NCBI GenBank assembly: GCA_017543335.1
Contig: JAFYGE010000058.1
Location: forward strand, 1 to 42,369
Reading direction: 5' to 3'
Source: Ruminococcus sp.
Lineage (GTDB): Bacteria; Bacillota; Clostridia; Oscillospirales; Ruminococcaceae
Length of the DNA: 42,369 nucleotides
Shown here: piece after piece, positions 1 to 7,403 of the stretch
Numbering within the stretch: position 1 is the first letter of the stretch
Layout of the letters: each line of letters begins with the position of its first letter
Notes under the pieces: model-generated
Told to the model about the DNA's origin: nothing
Seen by the model: only the letters and a program-made list of their open reading frames with translations
Databases searched by the model: none
Made by a program: the position numbers and the translations under genes

Positions 1-100
1 CCCAATCTCTTGGGTCAAAAAGGAATCTCAAGGGTCGTTACTTTTTTCTTGCATTGTTTGGTTTTCAAGATGCTGTGTTTGCTCTCTCTTGTGAGACAGC
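1..100 (-). promoter_or_regulatory. Probable rRNA operon leader (minus strand, runs off the left edge)
   Basis: Downstream of the four tandem promoters, the minus strand reads GCATCTTGAAAACC at about 61-74, which resembles the boxA-like antitermination motif (CTTTGAAAAC) found in Firmicute rRNA leaders. No start codon with a ribosome site follows before the edge. With the promoter array this suggests a 16S rRNA gene just left of position 1. The rRNA itself is not visible, so this is inference. Confidence 0.5.
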
Positions 101-106
101 TTTAAT

Positions 107-135
107 ATTATATCACATCTTTTTGAATTTGTCAA
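107..135 (-). promoter_or_regulatory. Sigma-A promoter, tandem copy 1 (nearest the left edge)
   Basis: Minus strand TTGACA at 130-135, a 17-base spacer, and TATAAT at 107-112 with an extended -10 (TGA before TATAAT). A-rich tracts resembling an UP element lie upstream. The stretch after the -10 contains AAAGCTG, as in the other three copies. Confidence 0.85.
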
Positions 136-205
136 GTACTTTTTTCAAGTTTTTTCAAATTCTTTTTTATGTGACCGCCGCTCCTTTTTGCTGAGCAGCT
201 TTTCT

Positions 206-234
206 ATTATATCACATTTTCTTTTGTTTGTCAA
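206..234 (-). promoter_or_regulatory. Sigma-A promoter, tandem copy 2
   Basis: Minus strand TTGACA at 229-234, 17-base spacer, TATAAT at 206-211 with extended -10 TGA. Followed by AAAGCTG as in the other copies. Confidence 0.85.
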
Positions 235-300
235 GTGCTTTTTTAACTTTTTTCAAACAATTTTTTCTGTGATACCCGCTCCTCTCAGAGCAGCTTTAAC

Positions 301-329
301 ATTATATCACTTATCTCAGGTTTTGTCAA
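301..329 (-). promoter_or_regulatory. Sigma-A promoter, tandem copy 3
   Basis: Minus strand TTGACA at 324-329, 17-base spacer, TATAAT at 301-306 with extended -10 TGA. Followed by AAAGCTG. Confidence 0.85.
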
Positions 330-411
330 GTACTTTTTTCCAAATTCTTTTTACTTTTCCCAAAGTCTCATCTGGTTCTCTTTACTCGACCTCTCCGTCG
401 ACAGCTTTTAT

Positions 412-440
412 ATTATAGCACTTTTATGTGCTCTTGTCAA
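412..440 (-). promoter_or_regulatory. Sigma-A promoter, tandem copy 4 (most upstream)
   Basis: Minus strand TTGACA at 435-440, 17-base spacer, TATAAT at 412-417 with extended -10 TGC. The -10 boxes of the four copies are 95-111 bases apart. Confidence 0.85.
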
Positions 441-512
441 CTACAAACTTTTCAACTTTCTATACATAAAACTGTTGAAAACTTCTTTGTATGATTTACT
501 ATATAAAAACAA

Positions 513-548
513 AAGATAAAAAACAAAAGTCCCTGCCGAAGCAGGGAC
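513..548 (-). terminator. Intrinsic terminator after the coiled-coil prepilin gene
   Basis: Perfect 8-bp stem (529-536 with 541-548) closed by a UUCG tetraloop on the minus strand, followed by a T-rich run at 513-528. It lies about a dozen bases past the stop codon at 561 and insulates the pilus locus from the promoter array on its left. Confidence 0.9.
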
Positions 549-560
549 AGTAATTCAAAT

Positions 561-1370
561 TTAGTTTTCAGCGTCAGAGAAATCGAAGTGTACAATATCA
601 CTATTACTTCTCTCATTCTGCTGCTTTGGATATGCACCGATGTTTCTATCGTTGGAATTCTTTGCACAAACAACAGAAACCACGTTGTAGTCCTTGATAT
701 GAAGTTTATACGCAACATTCTCAGGAGTCTCGATACCCTTTGTTATTGCATCAGCAAAAGCCTTATCAAGAGCTGGATCTCTATTCAATGTATTAAGATC
801 CTCGTCACAGCTGATACCAGTTGATCCGTCCCAATAGAAATAGAAATCTTTAAAGACATCCTCATTAGTTACATCGTCTTTACCATTATAGTTTTTGAGA
901 TAATACTGACTTTTCGCATTAGCTATCTGATCAGGAAGATTTACAAGAGTTTCTTCCATTTTTCTTATATTATCCCAGTCATTGAATTCATTGATCTTAT
1001 CTGTTGACCAAGTATCTTTCTTAGTCGGATCAGTAAGTGCATCATTAAATTCTGCATTTGTAGAACTATAATTCACACCATAATCAACTAAATACTGGCT
1101 TTTGTTCGTATTGATCTGGCTCTGCTTTGAAGCGAGCTGCTTTTCAAGCGACTCAATTTCAGCTTTCAGATTACGGATCTGGAATTTTTGTTTTATGCAC
1201 TCCGTCTGAGCGGCATTAAAAATAACTCGTGAATTCTTATTCTGAGTGCTGATCTTGCTCTGTGTTATAAAATAATTCCAAGTAGGAATAAGTATCGTAA
1301 GAAGTACGCCCATTATAATGAGAACGATCATCATTTCGATGAGGGTAAAACCCTTTTTGCTCCTCTTCAT
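561..1370 (-). CDS. Type IV prepilin-like protein with a coiled-coil segment
   Basis: This 269-residue protein starts with a class III prepilin signal: a short basic leader MKRSKKG, then FTLIE with the conserved Glu at mature position 5, and about 20 hydrophobic residues. PilD should cut after Gly7 and methylate Phe8. The hydrophobic helix is followed by a Lys/Glu/Gln-rich stretch (about residues 50-85, KAEIESLEKQLASKQSQ) with coiled-coil character, which is not typical of a major pilin. The C-terminal half is acidic and polar with two cysteines (in SCDEDLN and VVCAKN) that could form a disulfide. The start is supported by GGAGG at about 1381-1386. The gene has its own promoter and terminator, so it is a one-gene transcript. 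It may be a second pilin, a minor pilin or an adhesive tip subunit; which of these cannot be told from sequence. Confidence 0.85.
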   Translation of the reverse strand: MKRSKKGFTLIEMMIVLIIMGVLLTILIPTWNYFITQSKISTQNKNSRVIFNAAQTECIKQKFQIRNLKAEIESLEKQLASKQSQINTNKSQYLVDYGVNYSSTNAEFNDALTDPTKKDTWSTDKINEFNDWDNIRKMEETLVNLPDQIANAKSQYYLKNYNGKDDVTNEDVFKDFYFYWDGSTGISCDEDLNTLNRDPALDKAFADAITKGIETPENVAYKLHIKDYNVVSVVCAKNSNDRNIGAYPKQQNERSNSDIVHFDFSDAEN

Positions 1371-1403
1371 AATATATCCACCTCCAAAATAATGTTCATA
1401 TAT

Positions 1404-1432
1404 ATTATACCAAACAATTCATAATTTGTCAA
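1404..1432 (-). promoter_or_regulatory. Promoter of the coiled-coil prepilin gene
   Basis: Minus strand TTGACA at 1427-1432, 17-base spacer, TATAAT at 1404-1409 with extended -10 TGG. It sits between the S41 peptidase stop (1483) and the prepilin start (1370). Confidence 0.85.
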
Positions 1433-1482
1433 TAATAATCAAGATGTCATTTGCACCAAATTTCGCCGTTTTAATTGTGCAT

Positions 1483-2379
1483 TCAGCCGAGTATCTCTAA
1501 CGCTCTTTTGAGCTGAGTATCCCCAAAAGTTCCTATCAAAGATTTATCCATTTCAATAGTTTCATCCGGTTCGATACCTATGTCCTGATAGCACTCCCAG
1601 TCGCCGACTGTATAATAGCCATTAGTGTATCTGAGTGTTCCTCCGTTACTCAGAACTTTTTCATCCTGAAATATACCTTTTCCATATGTTTTCTCGCCAA
1701 TAACAGTCAAGTTTTCATAGTTCTGCATCATAAGTGCAGTAAACTCCTCAGCTGCACTTGCAGTTCCGTCATTGACAAGCAAAACTACAGGTATGTCATA
1801 TTCTTTACCGTTATCCGTCATTCTCGACTCCTCGGTTTCACCATTTTTGAGATGATCTGTACAATAACCTTTTTTCAGGAACTTATCTGCAATACTTTCT
1901 GCCGTACCGTCTGAGCCTCCGCCGTTATCTCTGAGATCCAAAATAAACCCTTTTGCTTTTTTTATATCAGAATCTACAAGATCGTTCCAGACAATTTCTG
2001 TATCAACGTCAAACATGTGCAAGCGAGTATAGAGAATATTTCCGTTCTTAAATTCTGTTGTCATATTGTCAACATACTTTACTTCTCCGTTTTCATCAGC
2101 AGCTTCCGTTACTAACTCAACATCTTCATCCTTATAATAATAAGTGTATTTATCATCATATAAAGATAAATACCCATTTACAACCGCTTTTTCAGTATCA
2201 CTGCCGTCCGGAACATTTATCCCCTCGTCATCAAGGACTTTAATCACTTCTGGTAGGACTGAATATTCCTTTGCAAATTTTATATTTTTATGCTGTATGC
2301 CATACATAGCTCCGGCACCAATTACAGCTCCCGCCACTAATGAAACAGCACAAAAAGCCAATATTTTCTTGTTATTCAT
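1483..2379 (-). CDS. S41-family C-terminal processing serine peptidase, membrane anchored, no obvious PDZ domain
   Basis: The 298-residue protein has an N-terminal membrane helix (about residues 5-27), so its catalytic part should lie outside the cell. The S41 core is clear: LDLRDNGGG (about 147-155), NDGTASAAEEF with the likely nucleophile Ser208, and TYGKGIFQ with the base Lys234 and the accompanying Gln238. This is the Ser/Lys(/Gln) arrangement of CtpA/CtpB proteases. It is shorter than typical Ctp proteases, and I see no PDZ segment between the N-terminal part and the core. The start is placed at ATG 2379 because GGAGG (2385-2389) is ideally spaced; the in-frame TTG at 2391 overlaps that ribosome site. 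The gene lies between two prepilin genes, and its ribosome site abuts the terminator of the upstream pilin gene, so expression probably depends on readthrough. A role in trimming or turnover of surface proteins or pilins is a guess. Confidence 0.85.
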   Translation of the reverse strand: MNNKKILAFCAVSLVAGAVIGAGAMYGIQHKNIKFAKEYSVLPEVIKVLDDEGINVPDGSDTEKAVVNGYLSLYDDKYTYYYKDEDVELVTEAADENGEVKYVDNMTTEFKNGNILYTRLHMFDVDTEIVWNDLVDSDIKKAKGFILDLRDNGGGSDGTAESIADKFLKKGYCTDHLKNGETEESRMTDNGKEYDIPVVLLVNDGTASAAEEFTALMMQNYENLTVIGEKTYGKGIFQDEKVLSNGGTLRYTNGYYTVGDWECYQDIGIEPDETIEMDKSLIGTFGDTQLKRALEILG

Positions 2380-2393
2380 TATTTCCTCCAATA

Positions 2394-2423
2394 AAAAGCC
2401 TCTCTCCGAAGAGAGAGGCTTTA
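2394..2423 (-). terminator. Terminator of the major pilin gene, abutting the S41 ribosome site
   Basis: Perfect 9-bp stem (2398-2406 with 2411-2419) with a UUCG loop on the minus strand, followed by TTTTTATT. The T tail runs directly into the GGAGG of the S41 gene, leaving no room for a promoter between them. Confidence 0.9.
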
Positions 2424-2466
2424 TTATCAGTTTTTAATTCAGATCTTAAAATTAACTCAAATCTGA

Positions 2467-3015
2467 TCAAGTATTGCCTTCGAGCTTATCGCAAACCCAG
2501 CTCTTAGCTGTTGTAGCGTTTGGCTTGTTACCATTACCGATCTTATAATCATCAGCTGTGATAAGTCCACCTGGGTATGTACCATAGTATGTACCATCAG
2601 TTGTAACATATGCACCAATGCAAGCACCGCCATCGAGGTAAACGCCTAAGTGCTTAGTCTTATTGATATCAGAGAAATAATTCTTTACATACTTCTTAAG
2701 ATTTGAAGCCGACAAAAGAGCTGTCTGACCAGTGGCAACTGAGCTCTGTGAGAATGCTGAGTTAGTAACACCCTTGAGATTAGCGTCTTCAATCCAACCG
2801 AAACCAGAGATATCAACGTTATCCTTATTCTCAAGATCTGTAAGTGCAGAAGTCATACCCTTCTGGAGTGATGAAGCAGCAGCATCAGCTGACTGGATCT
2901 TGGACTTCTTTACATAACCGAGAAGCGCTGGAACGAGGATAGCTGCGAGAACACCGATGATAGCGATAACAACGATGAGCTCAATAAGTGTAAAACCTTT
3001 CTTTGTAGTTTTCAT
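2467..3015 (-). CDS. pilA: Type IV major pilin (PilA-like)
   Basis: The 182-residue protein has a textbook prepilin N-terminus: leader MKTTKKG, cleavage before Phe8, FTLIE with Glu at mature position 5, and a hydrophobic helix containing VVIAIIGVLAAILVPALLGY. The remainder is Gly/Ser/Thr/Ala-rich with few charges, as in clostridial major pilins. Two cysteines (in GGACIGAY and SWVCDKL) may form the C-terminal disulfide loop. The ribosome site AAGGAGGG lies just upstream of the ATG. A strong promoter, a leader of about 170 bases and a strong terminator make it a separate, probably abundant transcript. Being flanked by pilT-pilB and by another prepilin gene supports the major pilin role. In R. 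albus a type IV pilin-like protein (CbpC) mediates cellulose adhesion, so a similar role here is plausible. The gene symbol is by function. Confidence 0.85.
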   Translation of the reverse strand: MKTTKKGFTLIELIVVIAIIGVLAAILVPALLGYVKKSKIQSADAAASSLQKGMTSALTDLENKDNVDISGFGWIEDANLKGVTNSAFSQSSVATGQTALLSASNLKKYVKNYFSDINKTKHLGVYLDGGACIGAYVTTDGTYYGTYPGGLITADDYKIGNGNKPNATTAKSWVCDKLEGNT

Positions 3016-3192
3016 AAGAAAACCCTCCTTATAATAAATATTTGTGTGGCTCTTCGCCTACACACGTTATTTTGGTTCGGGGATGATATATACCCTTTGT
3101 AGATTTTAGTTTTCGTTCTCCGGACGCCTTGACCTTTGAACTCAACCGTTTTTTCTCTACTTGGTGTCTCCCTTTCCCTTCCCTGTGATTAT
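3016..3192 (-). promoter_or_regulatory. Long 5' leader of the pilin mRNA
   Basis: The promoter at 3193-3221 lies about 170 bases before the pilin start. The leader is purine-rich at its 5' end and contains a hairpin at 3044-3065 (GUGU/ACAC and GGC/GCC pairs) just upstream of the ribosome site. I looked for c-di-GMP-I and -II riboswitch cores, because clostridial pilins can carry them, and did not see one. It may be an mRNA-stabilising leader. Confidence 0.4.
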
Positions 3193-3221
3193 AGTATATC
3201 ACTTCATTCATAAAATGTCAA
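3193..3221 (-). promoter_or_regulatory. Promoter of the major pilin gene
   Basis: Minus strand TTGACA at 3216-3221, 17-base spacer, TATACT at 3193-3198 with extended -10 TGA. Confidence 0.8.
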
Positions 3222-3536
3222 CAGTTTTTTGAAAAAAAATAGGGCAAAAATGCTTTTTTTACATCCAAACGGTAAATAGGCAAGTTTTTTTTCATGTTTT
3301 CGTTAAATTGCACAATATTCTGTGAATAAGTAATTATGTTTAACTTATCTCAAACTTTTTAATATTTCGTTTGGTATATCGTCATATTTATATTACCTTT
3401 TGTATAGTCGTATTACTTCAATTCTTTAGTCAAATTTTGCTCTGGAACTAATATTTTTTTGCTTTATTTTCATTGTACTATTACTTTACATTTGTCCGTG
3501 GACAAAAAAATTGTCGTTCAACTCTTGATACAATAT
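3222..3536. other. AT-rich intergenic stretch with no visible gene
   Basis: About 315 very AT-rich bases between the pilin promoter and the pilT terminator. I see no ORF with a ribosome site and no structured RNA that I recognise. Confidence 0.5.
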
Positions 3537-3567
3537 AAAAAAGAGACGGTTAAGCCATCGTCTCTTT
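3537..3567 (-). terminator. Terminator of the pilB-pilT transcript
   Basis: Stem AAAGAGACG (3540-3548) pairs with CGTCTCTTT, followed on the minus strand by a T run. It begins about 20 bases after the pilT stop. Confidence 0.85.
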
Positions 3568-3584
3568 AATATTAATATGTATTA

Positions 3585-4694
3585 TCAGCCCTGTACATTC
3601 ATACCACCTGTTGGGTTGCCACCGAGCTGGCTGAGGAATCGATAGAACTCCTGCTTATCCTGACACTTATCAAGAGCGTCAACTTCGCTGATAACTCCCT
3701 TTGCTACGAAACGAGCAAGCTCCATATCGAGGGACATCATGCCCTGCTGCTTACCGGTCTGGATCGCAGACTGGATGAGGTGGATCTTGTTATCACGGAT
3801 CATAGCAGAGATAGCGTCTGTAACGTTAAGAATCTCCATTACAGCAACTCGTCCGGTGTTATCCTTCTTAGGGATAAGAGTCTGAGAGATAACGCCGACA
3901 AGGTTGTTAGCGAGCTGAGTTCTGATCTGCTGCTGCTGATGTTCCGGATAAACGTCGATAATACGGTTGATAGTATCAGCTGCGGAAGTTGTATGAAGTG
4001 TTGACATAACGAGGTGTCCGGTCTCGGCAGCGGTTACGGCAGCCTGAATGGTCTCGAAGTCACGCATTTCTCCAACGAGGATTACATCCGGGTCCTCACG
4101 AAGAGCAGCACGGAGTGCGAGAGCGAATGACGGAACGTCGTCGCCTATCTCACGCTGGTTTACCATACATCTTTTATGTTCATGAACGTACTCGATAGGG
4201 TCCTCAACAGTGATAACGTGAGCACTTCTGTTGAGGTTAACGAAGTCGATCATACCTGCGAGTGTTGTTGATTTACCTGAACCGGTAGGACCTGTTACGA
4301 GAACGAGTCCACGAGGACGCATTGAGAAATCTGCGAGTATCGGCGGAAGTCCGAGGTCTTCAAGAGTCGGGATATCGTTTCTGAGAAGACGGATAGCGAT
4401 AGCAGGCTTTCCCTTCTGGAAGTATACGTTTACACGGTGACGGTAGCCGCTTCTTGTAGTAAAGGAGAAGTCGGTGTCTTTATGCTGGTTAACGCTTGTC
4501 TGCTGAGCATCATTTGTCATCTGATGAATGATATCGAGTATTTCCTCTTCGTCCATTTCAGGGTACTGTGAACGCATTGTTCTGAGAGTACCGTTAAGAC
4601 GTACAACAGGAGCTATCCTGTCGGTGAAATGAAGGTCAGAGCAGCCAAGAAGTCTTACCTCGTCAAGAATTCTGTTTATTTCAATAATAGCCAT
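3585..4694 (-). CDS. pilT: Twitching motility ATPase PilT (pilus retraction)
   Basis: This 369-residue cytoplasmic AAA-type hexameric ATPase depolymerises pili from the platform. It shows a Walker A GPTGSGKST in the first half, an Asp-box region ITVEDPIEYVHEHK, Walker B DPDVILVGEMRD and the His box HLVMSTLHTTSAAD. A C-terminal helix region (AISAMIRDNKIHLIQSAI) corresponds to the PilT AIRNLIRE motif that is important for retraction. It has no zinc tetracysteine site, unlike the assembly ATPase beside it, which supports PilT over PilB. Length is normal for the family. It lies 29 bases after pilB and has a GGGAGG ribosome site, so the two are co-transcribed. Retraction would allow twitching or force on fibre-bound pili. 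Confidence 0.95.
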   Translation of the reverse strand: MAIIEINRILDEVRLLGCSDLHFTDRIAPVVRLNGTLRTMRSQYPEMDEEEILDIIHQMTNDAQQTSVNQHKDTDFSFTTRSGYRHRVNVYFQKGKPAIAIRLLRNDIPTLEDLGLPPILADFSMRPRGLVLVTGPTGSGKSTTLAGMIDFVNLNRSAHVITVEDPIEYVHEHKRCMVNQREIGDDVPSFALALRAALREDPDVILVGEMRDFETIQAAVTAAETGHLVMSTLHTTSAADTINRIIDVYPEHQQQQIRTQLANNLVGVISQTLIPKKDNTGRVAVMEILNVTDAISAMIRDNKIHLIQSAIQTGKQQGMMSLDMELARFVAKGVISEVDALDKCQDKQEFYRFLSQLGGNPTGGMNVQG

Positions 4695-4723
4695 AGTATT
4701 ATCCTCCCTTAGCGTCGTATCAA

Positions 4724-6406
4724 TTATACAGAGAATGTAGCTCTTACAAGTTCATCTATAGAAGTCTGTCCAGCCTGTACGAGCTCTGAAGCGTTGTCAC
4801 GAAGGAGCTTTGTACCGTTAGCCTTAGCAGCAGCCTCTATTTCTTCCTTTGTACCGCCGGCAGCGATAATGGAAGATACCTTTGAATTACAGTGAATGAT
4901 CTCATGGATAGCAGTTCTTCCTCTGTAGCCTGTGTTGTTGCATGAAGCACATCCACATGGTTCAAAAATCTGAATTGACTGTGGGATACCCATAAGTTCA
5001 TTTTCTTCCTCTGTAGAAAGTCTTGGTTTCTTACACTCAGGACAAAGAACCTTGATAAGTCGCTGAGCGATAACGCCGATAAGTGAAGTAGCAACCATGT
5101 ATGGAGCAACACCCATATCAACGAGACGGACAACTGTTGAAGCAGCGTCATTAGTATGGAGTGTGGAAAGAACCAAGTGTCCGGTGATAGCGGCACGGAT
5201 ACCGATATCGGCAGTCTCCGAGTCACGCATCTCTCCGACCATGACTATGTCAGGGTCCTGACGGAGGATAGAACGAAGGGCAGCGGCGAATGTCATACCT
5301 GCCTTAGCGTTAACCTGACACTGGTTGATACCGTCGATAGCTTTTTCGACTGGGTCCTCAACTGTTATAACGTTTACATTTGGCTTTGCGAGCTCACCGA
5401 GAGCAGCGTAAAGAGTTGTAGTTTTACCGGAACCGGTAGGTCCTGTAACGAGGATAACTCCGTGAGGAACTCTGAGCATATGCTCAAAGAGCTGGTAGTT
5501 ATAGTCTGACATACCGAGGTCTGTGATCTTACGAAGAGCGATCTGACCGGTTGAAAGAATTCGGATAACTATTTTTTCACCGTGTACTGTTGGAAGTGAA
5601 GATACACGGACATCAAGAGTAGTTCCGTCAACGACCTGAGTGAAACGGCCGTCCTGTGGGATTCTCTTTTCAGCGATGTTCATACCGCTTATAAGTTTAA
5701 GACGTGTAGTAAGTGCACTATGTACAGCACTTGAAATATTCATAAGTTCAACAAGGTCGCCGTTAACACGGATACGTATTCTTGTATAGGTCTTGAACGG
5801 CTCTATATGAATATCGGTTGCGTCAGCTCTGTATGAGTTTTCGATGATAGTAGTAGCAAGCTTAACGATAGGAGCACTTTCAACTCTGTCTTTGGACTCT
5901 GCGTCCTCCTGATTCATTTCACCAAGATCGCCGCCCATTGCGTTAACGCTGTCGAGCACGCTGTCAACGTTCTGCATTGAGTAGCACTTACCTATCTGCT
6001 TGTTGATAGCAGATGTAGTAGCCAATACAGGAACAGTATCCATACCTGTAGAAACCTTGATGTCTTCGAGAACTATAAAGTTTACAGGGTCATTTGTAGC
6101 AACGGTTAGACGCTTACCCTGAACATTGATAGCGATTACCGTATGCTTTCTTGCCAGAGCTTCTGGTACTAACTGTACTGCCTCGGTATTGATCTCGATG
6201 CTGTCGAGGTCAACGTACTGTACTCTCAGGTTACCAGCAAGTGCCTTAGCGAAGTTGACTTCTGACATAAAGCCGAGTTCAACTACAACGTCACCGAACT
6301 TTTTGGTACCATTTGAATCCTTCTGTGCGGCAAGTACCTGCTGGAGCTGTTCTTGTGTAATAAGCCCCTGATTGACTAAGTAGTCACCAATTCTCTCATT
6401 TCTCAT
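4724..6406 (-). CDS. pilB: Type IV pilus assembly ATPase PilB (GspE family) with MshEN-like N-terminus
   Basis: The 560-residue hexameric ATPase powers pilus extension. The N-terminal region has two tandem MshEN-like motifs, the first fitting well (RIGDYLVNQGLITQEQL then LAAQ) and the second lacking the leading Arg (FGDVVVELGFMSEVNF). In MshE-type ATPases this domain can bind c-di-GMP. The core has Walker A GPTGSGKTT, Walker B DPDIVMVGEMRD and the His box HLVLSTLHTNDAAS. A zinc-binding tetracysteine follows (CPEC about 34 residues before CASC), typical of GspE/PilB and absent from PilT. The start at 6406 has GGAGG at about eight bases. It is the first gene of pilB-pilT, divergent from pilD. 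Confidence 0.95.
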   Translation of the reverse strand: MRNERIGDYLVNQGLITQEQLQQVLAAQKDSNGTKKFGDVVVELGFMSEVNFAKALAGNLRVQYVDLDSIEINTEAVQLVPEALARKHTVIAINVQGKRLTVATNDPVNFIVLEDIKVSTGMDTVPVLATTSAINKQIGKCYSMQNVDSVLDSVNAMGGDLGEMNQEDAESKDRVESAPIVKLATTIIENSYRADATDIHIEPFKTYTRIRIRVNGDLVELMNISSAVHSALTTRLKLISGMNIAEKRIPQDGRFTQVVDGTTLDVRVSSLPTVHGEKIVIRILSTGQIALRKITDLGMSDYNYQLFEHMLRVPHGVILVTGPTGSGKTTTLYAALGELAKPNVNVITVEDPVEKAIDGINQCQVNAKAGMTFAAALRSILRQDPDIVMVGEMRDSETADIGIRAAITGHLVLSTLHTNDAASTVVRLVDMGVAPYMVATSLIGVIAQRLIKVLCPECKKPRLSTEEENELMGIPQSIQIFEPCGCASCNNTGYRGRTAIHEIIHCNSKVSSIIAAGGTKEEIEAAAKANGTKLLRDNASELVQAGQTSIDELVRATFSV

Positions 6407-6446
6407 AACAAACCTCCGCTTAATAAAATTTACTTGTTAAAGTTAC

Positions 6447-6474
6447 TTGAAATTTTTGGCATATATGGTATAAT
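6447..6474 (+). promoter_or_regulatory. Promoter of pilD (divergent pilB/pilD intergenic region)
   Basis: TTGAAA at 6447-6452, a 16-base spacer, and TATAAT at 6469-6474 with extended -10 TGG. On the other strand a TATAAT at 6478-6483 may be the -10 of pilB-pilT, but its -35 is poor. Confidence 0.6.
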
Positions 6475-6517
6475 AACATTATACATAATATTCTTATTTT
6501 AAAGGAGGGTAATACTC

Positions 6518-7348
6518 ATGCTGGATTTTAAAGATATGCTCCATAATGAATATACCACAATGTCCTTCAAACTCATTTTTCTCGGGATAGTCTTTTTGTT
6601 CGGAATTGCAATAGGCAGCTTCCTGAACGTAGTTATCCTGAGAGTACCTAAGGGGGAATCGCTCATCAAGCGATCATCTCACTGCATGACCTGTGGTGCA
6701 AAGATCAGACCTATTGATCTGATACCTGTTTTCAGCTGGCTCATGCTGAGGGGAAAATGTCACAACTGCGGAGAAAAGATATCCGCAAGGTACCCTATCG
6801 TAGAAAGTCTCAATGGATTTCTCTACATACTTTCATTCTGGGTACTTGACATCAATGCTAAAGCCATAATAACCTGTCTGCTCATGTCGCTTCTCATCGT
6901 AGTCGGATTCATGGACTGGGACACAATGGAGATAAATGAGATCGTTCTTGCGATGATACTCATTCTCGCTGTACCGCTCCACCTTGCCGGTGACTGTATC
7001 TCTATAAAGGAGCACATCATCGGAGCACTCGTGATAAGCGTACCGTTCTTCATCATAGGAGAGGTCAGCAGACCGATCATCAAGAAGAAGTACGGTGAGG
7101 ACTTCCGTGCAATCGAACTCGGAGATACTCTCCTGATGATCGCAGCCGGAGCTGTCCTTGGAACTCGTGTTATTATCGTTTCAACATTGATAGGCATTGT
7201 AGCCGCTGCTATCGGCGGCATCATCAACAAGATGATAACTAAGGAATCAAAATTTGCTTTCGGACCTTTCCTTTCAATAGGCATCGCAATCGGAGCTTTA
7301 TGGGGAGAAAGGATAGCCGATTGGTATCTCGGACTTCTCAAATTCTGA
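6518..7348 (+). CDS. pilD: Prepilin peptidase and N-methyltransferase PilD
   Basis: The 276-residue polytopic membrane protein cleaves prepilin leaders after Gly and methylates the new N-terminus. It has the family order: a first membrane helix with GIAIGSFLNVVILRVPKG, the two CxxC pairs of the cytoplasmic zinc domain (CMTCGAK and CHNCGEK), then six or so membrane helices. The aspartyl protease residues are likely Asp in GFMDWDTMEI and Asp in LGDTLLM, equivalent to the GxGD motif in which the first Gly is replaced. Length fits PilD. The ribosome site is AAAGGAGGG before ATG 6518. It is transcribed alone and divergently from pilB, with its own terminator. Substrates nearby would be the prepilins at 561, 2467, 7404 and 8535. 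Confidence 0.95.
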   Translation: MLDFKDMLHNEYTTMSFKLIFLGIVFLFGIAIGSFLNVVILRVPKGESLIKRSSHCMTCGAKIRPIDLIPVFSWLMLRGKCHNCGEKISARYPIVESLNGFLYILSFWVLDINAKAIITCLLMSLLIVVGFMDWDTMEINEIVLAMILILAVPLHLAGDCISIKEHIIGALVISVPFFIIGEVSRPIIKKKYGEDFRAIELGDTLLMIAAGAVLGTRVIIVSTLIGIVAAAIGGIINKMITKESKFAFGPFLSIGIAIGALWGERIADWYLGLLKF

Positions 7349-7366
7349 AAAATCGCTAAAATAATT

Positions 7367-7402
7367 ACAGGCAGCAGCATTGAAACTGCTGCCTGTTTTT
7401 TT
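7367..7402 (+). terminator. Terminator of pilD
   Basis: 11-bp perfect stem (7367-7377 with 7386-7396), 8-base loop and a T run. It lies between convergent genes and its tail overlaps the stop codon region of the leftward gene at 7404. Confidence 0.9.
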
Positions 7403-7403
7403 A

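Noticed and set aside
188-418. 76-codon plus-strand frame across the promoter array
   Set aside because: It runs antisense through four promoters, is Phe/Ser-rich because of T-runs and has no ribosome site.
3016-3192. Possible c-di-GMP riboswitch upstream of the pilin
   Set aside because: I looked for the conserved GEMM-I and c-di-GMP-II cores and did not find them.
3029-3211. Small frame in the pilin leader (60 codons)
   Set aside because: It begins inside the promoter and has no ribosome site; more likely a non-coding leader.
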